Positions 46,715-55,505 of a DNA stretch of 64,000 nucleotides are shown piece after piece. The position numbers and the translations under genes were made by a program. The notes under the pieces were generated by a model, which saw nothing but the letters and a program-made list of their open reading frames with translations, was not told the DNA's origin and made no database searches. The DNA comes from Pseudogymnoascus destructans (taxonomy: Eukaryota > Ascomycota > Leotiomycetes > Thelebolales > Thelebolaceae): the NCBI RefSeq assembly GCF_001641265.1, contig NW_020167528.1, forward strand, positions 124,001 to 188,000, given 5' to 3'. The stretch's first letter is position 1. The number at the start of each line of letters is the position of its first letter.

Positions 46715-49386
46715 CAGTGTTCGGCAGATACTACCCAGGTAGTATCTGGGTCCTCGCCAGGTAAGGTAAGTATCTGAGCGACTTTGCTCAGGTAAGGTAG
46801 GTATTTACAGATACTTTAGCAGGTAGTTGAGCCTCAATTCCGTATACAAAAATGACGCTTTTGATATTTGAAATAGATAATGATATGTAACTAGAATATG
46901 TAACTAGAAAAGTGAAACTCGTGACAAATATAATAATAAAATAGACAGCCCCTATTCCTATTCTTCTGCCTCATCATCTGCATCATCACCGTCGCTGTCG
47001 GCATCTGGTAAATAACCCCAATTCCGTAAGCAAAGCAGATATCTAATTGTCGATGGCGACAATCTATTCCTTTTCTTAGTAATGATATCGCTACCATTGC
47101 TAAATACCCGTTCTGATGGTGCTGATGTCGCAGGAATTGCAAGATGGTCTCGAGCAACTTGAGCAATTATTGGATATTGATATTGCTTTGCAGACCAATA
47201 TTTGAGAATATCAGTATGCTCACCAGGCCGTGGTTCAAGCATCCATCGTTTCCATTCTGGTTCTTCAAATGATATACCCTCTGATGCAAATAAATCTTCA
47301 TCAGAATCTGGTTCTTGCACTCTAGTATTTGCATTTCCTAATGCATCTGCAAGAGCTGTTTCACGTTCAATACGCTCTGTATCAAGATGATATTGCCGTG
47401 TCTTATATGTTCTACAAACATCTTCAAACTGTGCTCTTGCCCGTGTGATTCGTACATGATCTGTACTATCTGGATATATCTTTTTAAACACTGTATGGTT
47501 CATCCGTGGATCGCAAATTGTAGCTACAGCTGAGTGCTTACATTGCTGATTTGTTGCAAGAGTATAATACGCGTGAAGCTTTTGATAAGCTACTGTGCAT
47601 GCAATACCAATTGCTGAGTGCTCGCCAACTTCTTGTTGCATCTTCTTAACTTTATTTATCATTTTAAGATAAAGTGGAATAGCAAAGTTAAGTGACGGAT
47701 ATGTATCACTTTGTAGCCGTTTTGATGGTTTGAGAAATATTAAGAACAGTCGTTCAAGATCTTTAATAACAGCCCAATCTCCTGTAGTTAATGCAATATC
47801 TTTCATACTAATATCAAGCTGTTGTGTTATGCATACTGCTGTGATTGGTATTTGGAGTTTTAATGCTGTATCAAGCATACGATGTGTTGAATTCCATCGT
47901 ACTGGCATATCAAGTGATAGTTGCTGTGGTTTTAAACCTATAGCTTTGACTTGTCGTTGTAAAGCATCCTTCCATGCTCGTCGATTACGAAAGACATAGA
48001 TATGTCTTCGTAGCTTTGCAAGAGCATTCATGACTTCCACATGACTATCTCTACTAAATGGAATCCGAGCTGCACCTTGCTCACACCGGTATGTCTCTGT
48101 CTCTACATCTGGTTCTGCTTTTAAACTCGTAAGAGCGGCTTGAACTGCGAGATTTATGATATGTGCAATACACCGGACATTGCCTTCTTTGACAGTAAAT
48201 GTCCAAGGTTGTTGAGTTGATGTTTGGGCGTTGCTAGCCAATTTCTCATATTCTGAGAGCATCACAGTATTTGATGATGCGTTGTCTCGGGTGCATGTAA
48301 AGATAGCGCCTGTAATAGCTATACTATCTGTTACAGCTGCTAATTGCTGAGCTAAGTATTCACCGCTATGAATAGGCTCTTGAAGATGTATCACATCAAG
48401 CAATTTTGATTTCTGCTGCCATTTATCATTAATCCAATGAGCGGTAACAGCAGCATACTCTGTATAGTTCCGTGCAGACCATGCATCTGTCGTTATGGAT
48501 ATCCGGCCTCCATGTATAATATGAGAATGGAGTTCAAGCTGTAGTATGCCTCGGTGATATGAGAATTGGCGTTGTAGTTCTCGGTGCAATGTTCTTGACG
48601 AAAGTGATAACACAGATGGACTTAAGAACCGTACTAATTGACGATATGAATAGCTTTCGATAATGCGTAAAGACAGGTTATTAGATACTATAAACGATAG
48701 CACTAACTCTCTATATTTGGCTGGATTGTTTGTTGGTCTTGATTCATGGGTCGCTGGTCTCTGAGGCTCAAAAAATGATGATGTGCTGCTAGATTGACTT
48801 GAAGGCGCTGTATTCTTGTGTTTAAGAGCATCATAGATTCCTTTATGCTTAAGACTATAGTGTTTCCAAAGATTGCCAGTTGAAGCAGCAGCTTGAGCAT
48901 GGGTTTGAGCTGCGGGCGAGTATCCGCAATTAGGCTGCATACAGCATACTTTGATAGTTAGCGGGTTGCTCTCAAGTAGTATTCTTGAATATAGTTCCTT
49001 CGTGAACAGCAGCGACTGTGTTGGCGGTAGCATTTGGCTAGGCGGGTGTAGACGGACAGGAATTGGATTTGATTGCTGAAAAGGGGTAAAAAGCCCTGGT
49101 AGGGCTGGCTCATCGTGAGGATTATAGCCATCAAGGTCCGTCGGCACGTCTGACAACGGAGAGTCACTCATTTTCACGGCAATTATCACCATATCAAGCA
49201 TGAAGACGAGTATTTCAACGTTAGCATTTGTGCGGCTTGGCTACACTTGGCAATACTTGGCATGTATCTGGGTAAGTATCTGAAAATACCGGGATACTCA
49301 GGTATTTTGAGAATGAGCCCAGGTAGGTAATTACCCAGGTAATTACCTGAACACCACAGGTAATCAGGTATCTGTGCCGCACACTG
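46715..49386 (-). mobile_element. intact hAT transposon, 8-bp TSD CAGTACAA
   Basis: 2672 bp. Left end CAGTGTTCGGCAGATAC; the right end read inverted is CAGTGTGCGGCACAGATAC. CAGTACAA stands at 46707-46714 and 49387-49394. Both subterminal regions (46730-46830 and 49270-49375) hold at least four CAGGTA words each. The single transposase gene fills the interior with no disruption seen. All structural requirements of an autonomous element appear to be present. Confidence 0.95.
46958..49201 (-). CDS. hAT-family transposase, full length
   Basis: 747 residues in one frame. The N-terminal BED-like zinc finger is at ~85-125 (VCCMQPNCGY ... LWKHYSLKHKGIYD). The catalytic region has ISITTDAWSARNYTEYAAVT (~230), FTCTRDNASSNTVMLSEYEK (~285) and NVRCIAHIINLAVQAAL (~325); MPVRWNSTHRMLDTA follows at ~405. 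The C-terminal hAT dimerisation domain is at ~665-730 (ILKYWSAKQYQYPIIAQVAR, IPATSAPSERVFSNGSDIIT, NRLSPSTIRYLLCLRNWGYL). The length is normal for the family. The start at 49201 (MLDMVIIAVKMSDSPLSDVP) may be ten residues too early; MSDSPLSD is an alternative. Confidence 0.95.
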   Translation of the reverse strand: MLDMVIIAVKMSDSPLSDVPTDLDGYNPHDEPALPGLFTPFQQSNPIPVRLHPPSQMLPPTQSLLFTKELYSRILLESNPLTIKVCCMQPNCGYSPAAQTHAQAAASTGNLWKHYSLKHKGIYDALKHKNTAPSSQSSSTSSFFEPQRPATHESRPTNNPAKYRELVLSFIVSNNLSLRIIESYSYRQLVRFLSPSVLSLSSRTLHRELQRQFSYHRGILQLELHSHIIHGGRISITTDAWSARNYTEYAAVTAHWINDKWQQKSKLLDVIHLQEPIHSGEYLAQQLAAVTDSIAITGAIFTCTRDNASSNTVMLSEYEKLASNAQTSTQQPWTFTVKEGNVRCIAHIINLAVQAALTSLKAEPDVETETYRCEQGAARIPFSRDSHVEVMNALAKLRRHIYVFRNRRAWKDALQRQVKAIGLKPQQLSLDMPVRWNSTHRMLDTALKLQIPITAVCITQQLDISMKDIALTTGDWAVIKDLERLFLIFLKPSKRLQSDTYPSLNFAIPLYLKMINKVKKMQQEVGEHSAIGIACTVAYQKLHAYYTLATNQQCKHSAVATICDPRMNHTVFKKIYPDSTDHVRITRARAQFEDVCRTYKTRQYHLDTERIERETALADALGNANTRVQEPDSDEDLFASEGISFEEPEWKRWMLEPRPGEHTDILKYWSAKQYQYPIIAQVARDHLAIPATSAPSERVFSNGSDIITKKRNRLSPSTIRYLLCLRNWGYLPDADSDGDDADDEAEE

Positions 49387-49515
49387 CAGTACAACCTCAT
49401 GGCCACGATTAGACGGGTATAAAAACGAGAGTAATCATGAACTCTTTTGAGTATGATTTTATCCAGACAAGGAATCATTATTCAATCCACCCTACAAAAC
49501 CACTACCACACCCTC

Positions 49516-51570
49516 TTAATCTGAGAACCCCTCAAACTCCTTCTCACTACCCTCCTCCTCACTACCCTCCTCATCCCCACCCACCCCAAACAACCCAACA
49601 ACATCCCACCGATCCCCCCCCGCCTTCCTACTAACATACTTCACAAACCTCAGCACCCCCTCATCCCTCAACACAATACTCATTTTATTCCACGCCGCCG
49701 GCACCGTAAAGAGGACGTTATCCTCTTCATCCCCCGTAGCGGCTTTGTAGATGGCTGCGTCGGAGGTGGAGTCGTCGTCGTCGGCGGCCATGTAGACTTC
49801 GTGGCCGCCTACGTCGTCTTCTTCTTCTTCGGATTTTGCAGCTGCTGCAGCGGCTTTGGCGGCTTTAGCAGCCTTGGAAGCAGCAGCTTTGGCAGCAGCT
49901 GCGGCGGCGGCGGTTTTCTTGGCTTTCTTGGATTTCGCTGGTGCTTCTTCTACTTCCTCTTCCTCTTCCTCTTCTTCCTCCTCCTCGTCGTTGTCGTCAA
50001 CGCCCCACCCCTTCGTAGGTGTAAACCCCAAGCAAACCTCCAGCCTCGGCTCCCCCTCATGGCTCGTCGCAAGAGCGTAATCAGCGCCCCTCCTGAATCT
50101 GCGCCCGAGGACGTTGAAATTCTCTATATCGCAGCCCGTAGCTATAGCGAGCCATTTTCTGAACTCTTTACTTGGGAGTAAGTCGTCTACCAGCTCTTGG
50201 ACCGGGTTCTTGCCTGCCTCCTTCACCTCCTCCCCGGACGATGAGGGTTCGAGGTAGAGGAAGCGGTGTTTATGTGGTGGTTTCGCGACGCGCCAGGGAG
50301 ACGAGGCTTCGATTTCCGCAGCTGTGCTGGGGAGTGGGGTGGCCTCCTCTGCTTCGATGTGTGCGCGGAGACGGGCGGAGAATTTAGCGGACAGGATGTG
50401 ATCGACGCTCACAGCGGAGTTTTCCTGGAAATGCGAGTTCACCTGCTCGATAGTATCAGGGGTTAGGTAAGTAGGAGTGAGGTATTTGAGGAGGAAATCA
50501 ATATCCTCTGCCTCGAGACCCTCTTCTTCCAAGTCGTCTGGGCCAACGGCGGTTGTTTCAGCGGCGGGGACAGGGGTGGCTGTTTCTTTGGGGAAATCGT
50601 ATTCATCCGCCTTTCCCTGTAACTGGACTAGACTGCTCTTCAAAACCAGTTTCTCCTCGGCGCCGGGGATGTAGCCGTCCTCGCCTTCTTGGGGGATGTG
50701 GAACCACCCGCTGATAGCCATGCGGACGCGGCCGCCTTCTTGCTCCTGCTGTGCGGGGGTGAGGGCGTGGTACACCTCCTCGACGTCGTGGAAGCTGAGG
50801 CCGGGCTGGACGGCAAAGAAGCTGAGTTGGTTCCAGGCTGGGGGGATGGACTTGGCGAAGTCCGCGCTGGGGACTGTTGTTACCTCGCCGTCGCCGCCGG
50901 CGGGGAGCTTGGTGGTGGGGTAGAGACGAAGGGCGCCGCCCCATGCTTCTTTCCATGGGATGTCGGGGTCGGGGAGGTATAGGATGTAGCTTATTCTGCG
51001 GCTTCCGATGACGTCGTCGTGGCAGAGGAGGTGGCAGCCGGGTGTGTACACGTTAATCGCCATATCCGTCTTCTTCCCGCTCAGCGCGCCCGCCCCTGTG
51101 ATAGCCTCGGCGTACTTGCGGAAGGCAGCGGAGTATAGAGCATCGCGGAGTTTGAGGAGGGAGGGGAGGCGCTCGAGGGCTGCGTCGTCGAGGCCGTCGA
51201 GGTTGGCGAGGTCGCCGGATTGGTGGATCTTGTAGATGTCTGTTTCTTTGGGGGTGAAGTGGACGTTTTCGAGGACTTCGGTGCGGACGGCGCGGAGGAG
51301 GGAGTCATTCATTAGGTCGTGGATGACGGCGTGTTTGTAGGGAGTGGAGGTGGCGTAGGAGTCGGTGTAGGACGAGAGGTTTTGGGCGTCGAAGAGACCG
51401 GCGCGGAAGCAGCCGGTGATGTCTACGGGTTTGGAATCTGGGGGGGGGGATGTTAGAATGGTGCAGGTGGGAGGTTAAGAGCTGGGATTCGTACCTTTCA
51501 CCCTCTTCTGCTTAGCCGACTTGAGGATGCCATTCTTGGCACCCTCGATAGTTTCAGATTTCCGCTTCAT
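49516..51570 (-). CDS. Ofd1/Tpa1-type 2-oxoglutarate Fe(II) dioxygenase
   Basis: Two exons, 51570-51495 and 51437-49516, give about 665 residues. Start MKRKSETIEGAKNGILKSAK is basic. The catalytic dioxygenase domain has the iron ligands in YTPGCHLLCHDDV (HxD type) and the distal His in GLSFHDVEEV, with RVRMAISGWFH for 2-oxoglutarate binding. The second, non-catalytic domain follows. It contains an unusual insertion of acidic and alanine/lysine runs (~residues 500-580). Relatives (S. pombe Ofd1, yeast Tpa1, human OGFOD1) hydroxylate ribosomal protein uS12 and link oxygen to transcription or translation termination. Confidence 0.9.
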
Positions 51571-52056
51571 TGCTGTGATATTGAGCTCAAATATGTGGGT
51601 TAATTGCAGTATCAAAGTCGAGAGCCGTCGTCGCTGGGGAAAGTTTTAAGGCTTTCTGCCGCTACACCGCCTTCTACCAAAATCATATATGGACTAGCGT
51701 TACCGCACCCTAACCAGGGATTTGGGAGCTTTATGGTTAACCCCGCCAAGGCACCCAACTGTCAAACCAACCCAGTACCACATGGGAAAGCGCGGGGAGA
51801 TAAAAAAAAACGAGCACAGGTACGACGAGACGAAGTACAGTTAGCTCAACAAAACATGCCTCGGATTTTGTGAAGTGCCCAGTCCTATGAGGGGTCATTA
51901 TGGAGGGGGTGTGTGTATATGCGGCGTTGCTCTGACTTCACCAACGTGTCCTGTTGTCTCTTTCGGACAGAAGTGTTGAGAGCCGTGTCCAACATAACTA
52001 TCAAGCCCATTGCCAGCCTTGCCCAACACAGTATCACAATATCCCCAAAAATCACC
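51571..52056. other. divergent upstream region, no gene seen
   Basis: Lies between the oxygenase gene (minus) and the GFA-family remnant (plus), so it would hold both promoters. No factor site recognised. Confidence 0.5.
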
Positions 52057-52839
52057 ATGTCCGAAGAGGAGCCCAAGACCAACCATGGCAGCTGCCACTG
52101 CAGCAACTTCGCCTTCACCGTCAATGTCCCCAAGATCAACAGGGGCGCAAGATGCAACTGCTCCCTCTGCCACCGCAAGGGCTACTTCTGGCTCAGCGTG
52201 ACCCCCGAGCAGTTCAAGGCGGATGAGGGCACGGGCGAACTAGCCTGTTCGAATCGCATCTCTTCTGTGCTACGTGTGGAACTGGTGTGATAGCTAAGAA
52301 GGTGGATGAGAGTTTTATTGCGGTGAATTTGAATACCGTCAAGGATCTTGATAGGAAGGCCCCCGAGGTTAAGGCGTAGATTTACCCCGCCTTGTTGGAT
52401 AGATATATCGGGCCCTGTTCATACTCATGAGCTGGAACAGGGCCCGACATATCTACAACTGCAGCATCTGCACCATTGTAAGACTTCCCCTTCCTCTGGT
52501 CACTCTCTTCCCCAGCCAGCTCAGCCTAACCCATCACAGCACGCCAACGTCATATCCTACCACGAGCGCCACCACTACCAAATCACCGGCATCGAGAACA
52601 CAACCGCCTATTTCATGGGCGACAAGTGGATCGCGCACCGGTTCTGCAAGAGGTGCGGGACACCCGTATGTCTAGATACCCAGACCGGGCCGCCGGCGCA
52701 TGTGCTCGCCAAGATCCCGGAGTTCTACCACCCGAGGCTGAAGGCGTATCCGACGAACTTGAGGGTGATTAATGGGTTGGATTGGAAGGAGTTGGGGATA
52801 AATGAGTTGGCGCCAGGTCAGGGGGCAGATGCAAATTGA
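52057..52839 (+). pseudogene. tandem GFA-domain protein, broken
   Basis: GFA-family proteins (glutathione-dependent formaldehyde-activating enzyme/CENP-V fold) bind zinc through CxC and CxxC pairs. First domain from MSEEEPKTNHGSCHCSNFAF with NCSLCHRKGYFWLSV; near 52250 the frame shifts and SHLFCATCGTGVIAKKVDES and SFIAVNLNTVKDLD follow in another frame, then a stop at 52377-52379. A second domain appears as YNCSICTI, an intron-like gap (52480-52540), then HANVISYHERHHYQITGIEN, AHRFCKRCGTPVCLD and NLRVINGLDWKELG. Part of each domain is missing, and a hairpin lies at the second break. An unrecognised intron pattern could rescue some of it, but not all zinc ligands. Confidence 0.65.
52404..52452. 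repeat. 13-bp inverted repeat hairpin in the GFA remnant
   Basis: TCGGGCCCTGTTC and GAACAGGGCCCGA pair perfectly around a 14-nt loop. It lies exactly where the start of the second GFA domain should be. Confidence 0.88.
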
Positions 52840-53217
52840 CGGGGGTTGTGGTATGGGCTAGAGGGCGGGGGATGGGGCGTTCATGACTGCAGCGTAGGAG
52901 TAGCATTGTCCATGTGAGACGACGGTGATGCTCTTTGTATGATTGCTCATGTCCTATGTCAAGACCCATCTATCGCGCCATGCTCTATGCATCACATAAT
53001 GACCGTGGATGCCGCCAGCGACATCAGCTCTCCGCGCACCTGCTGTAGTCTCTGCTCACGTTTCAATTCATGTACTCGTATAATCGCCGCCTGGCCCGCC
53101 AAAACGCTCAAATTTTACAAAGAAGTTCCATCATACCCGTCGTCGCTATCGTCCCTTTGCGCCTTTGCGCCTTATTCATCATTTCATCGTAAACTCTCCG
53201 CGTATAGTCGTGCCTGT
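52840..53217. other. intergenic, no gene seen
   Basis: Convergent region between the GFA remnant (plus) and the next gene (minus). No recognisable feature. Confidence 0.5.
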
Positions 53218-54129
53218 TCATCTCCCCTTCTTCTTAGCGGGTGGTGCTGCCTTCCCCGGCTTCTTGGCCGGAGATCCCGTGCCTTTCAATGTACCCGCCG
53301 GGCTTTGTGGTGAGGGGTCGCGCATCTCGAACTCGGTGCCCGTGTAGCCGTTTAGGACCTGGCCGTCTGGGCCGAGGCGCGCTGGTGAGCCTGGCGTCGG
53401 ATGTTGGAGCTGGTCATTGTGCAGTTTATCCAGTGAGTCGCCGATTACACCGTACTGTGCCCAGTTGATCGGTGGTACTTTGACGACCTTTTGAGGTACG
53501 GGTAGAGGAGGGAATGAAGAATGTGTCTTTGTATGCGACGTCCCGTTGTTCATGCTGGCTTCTTTGTGTCCCTCGCCCTTTGTCGCCAGCCCACCCATCC
53601 CATTCATCTCCACATCTCTATCCACTTCATATTCGTCCCCCTCCTCGCTATCCTCCGGGAACGTGGCATCCCCATCCGTCCTTATCTCCCCCAAATCCGC
53701 CGCGCGCAAAAACGCCTCCGGATCCTGCATAGCCAGGTTCTTAAACCTCTGCAACGTCCTTATATCCTGCGCCGCCTTCTTCTTCTGCAGCTGCAACAGA
53801 CTTATCGCGCTCTTCACCGCCAGCACATCCGTATTGGAGTCGAAGTCAATCACCTCCACGGGAGCAGGCGGGGGCGGGATAAACGTCGCATCGGGTCGCG
53901 AGTGTGTATATGTTCGCAACGGCTGCTGCGGCAACGGAGGCACGTTGGTGTCGAGGCGTGCGGCGGCCAAGGTGGGTGTTATGGGTGAGTAAGGCGGCTG
54001 GGGCGGACTCGAAGGGCGCGAGTGTTGTGGCGAGGCGCCGTTGTGTGGCGCGTACGGCGGGGCGCCATTCCGCAATGCCGGATGGGGTGAGGAGTTTGGT
54101 GAGGTCGTGTCGACTGTGAGGGCAGGCAT
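53218..54129 (-). CDS. conserved-looking fungal protein, function unknown
   Basis: 303 residues from MPALTVDTTSPNSSPHPALR; the frame is open further up to 54414 (398 residues), so the start is uncertain. The Pro/Ser-rich N-terminus is probably disordered. A more ordered part at ~100-160 reads DATFIPPPPAPVEVIDFDSN, then AVKSAISLLQLQKKKAAQDI and RFKNLAMQDPEAFL, with helical, coiled-coil-like character. An acidic linker follows, then VKVPPINWAQYGVIGDSLDK, a block that looks constrained, and a basic Ala/Lys/Pro tail. I do not recognise a named family; the blocks suggest a nuclear scaffold or transcription-related protein, but that is a guess. Confidence 0.65.
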   Translation of the reverse strand: MPALTVDTTSPNSSPHPALRNGAPPYAPHNGASPQHSRPSSPPQPPYSPITPTLAAARLDTNVPPLPQQPLRTYTHSRPDATFIPPPPAPVEVIDFDSNTDVLAVKSAISLLQLQKKKAAQDIRTLQRFKNLAMQDPEAFLRAADLGEIRTDGDATFPEDSEEGDEYEVDRDVEMNGMGGLATKGEGHKEASMNNGTSHTKTHSSFPPLPVPQKVVKVPPINWAQYGVIGDSLDKLHNDQLQHPTPGSPARLGPDGQVLNGYTGTEFEMRDPSPQSPAGTLKGTGSPAKKPGKAAPPAKKKGR

Positions 54130-55380
54130 CTTTTTGCTTCTGACTGAGGGTTCAGTCGCGAACGCGTCAGTGATGTCGTGTGAGGTGTTTGATGTGTTGG
54201 CGGGTCGCAAAGATGTATTCCCCCGAGACCGCGCGGAGACCGGAGACGGAGACGACGTTAGCCTGATGGCGGGGTACTGAGGGTGGTGGTCTGTGCGCGT
54301 TGGGTGTGAGTCTATGTGCCACGTGACTGTATAACCATAAACCCCGTGGACATGTTCGTCACTTGCCAGCTCGCCAGGTATTTGTGAGTCACGCCCGAGT
54401 TTCTGCCTTTTCATATTTATATTTTATATATCATTGATTTGCTGTTTTCATATTTTCTCATGATCTGCTGGTACTGCCACCTTATTTATGATGACGCCTT
54501 TCCTTTCCATGGACAATATTCGGTGCTGGCAGTATCAATGCGGCCGCTAGTAACCTTATGGCACAGCTGACGGTCTTATCAGTCTTATCAGTCCTGACGG
54601 CCCCTGGCGTTTATCCCCTTGCGGAACGCAATAACTAGGCTCCGGCTCGTTCCCAGGCCAAATCAATCATCCAGCCAAGGTCATGCACCCTGGTGTACTT
54701 TGTGCCTCTGTAAATATTTCCCATCCATACATCTCCATATCACCATCGCGTGCCCGCCAACGTCTCCAAGTTGTTGCCTGTGACCCCATACGACTTCCCT
54801 CGTGCTGGAAAACACCCTGCGCGGTGTGCCCTCCTGGGTGAAAAGTCAGATAATAGACTGTACTGTATGTGAAAAAAGAGGTTTCCATGGTTTTGTTCCC
54901 TGGAATTCCAAGGCTGTGAGGTTCGTGGTCACTAATGGGTCGCCCATTGGCAGGGAAACGGTAGAATTCACGACGTGAGGCGTCCATGGACAGCCTGCAG
55001 ACGGACCGAATGAGCTTCAGACTGTGCCAGCTCATATAATAGAATCAATCGATCCTTTTTGCTCTGCACCGAACAACGAACTCCCACTATATACAAGCCT
55101 GCCCCGTACATTGCTGTGCCTGCGAAGGGCTCCGAGGCTCTGAAGACAACTTTAGAGCCTGGGGAATCCCGGTTTCGTCGCAACTCACATCGTCACGGTG
55201 ATAGGAGCGGGGGATATCTTATCAGAGTCGTAGGTGTCTGTTCACTGGGTGGTCAAACCTTAGCATTGTCCTGGACTATTCGCTGACTGGTTGCCACAGA
55301 AAGCCATATTTGAACCCCGCGCATTGTCTGATTTACGACATACCATACCACATCCAACAACGATTTCGAAGCTTTTGCTT
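54130..55380. other. long intergenic region, no gene seen
   Basis: Contains the 5' side of the unknown protein gene and the upstream side of the kinase gene. Small frames on both strands lack motifs. Confidence 0.45.
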
Positions 55381-55505
55381 CAGCGTTCTATAAGAACGAC
55401 GAAGCTATCTATATACACGAGCCTATACTTCCATTGCGTTCTATAGGGGACGACGAACGTACACACGAACCAACCTGTACTGCTTCAGCGTTATATAATG
55501 GACGA
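55381..55505 (+). repeat. three ~52-bp-spaced repeats ending at the kinase start codon
   Basis: GCGTTCTATAAGAACGACGA (55383), GCGTTCTATAGGGGACGACG (55436) and GCGTTATATAATGGACGACG (55488) are imperfect copies 53 and 52 bp apart. The third contains the ATG of the Rad53-like gene. Confidence 0.85.
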
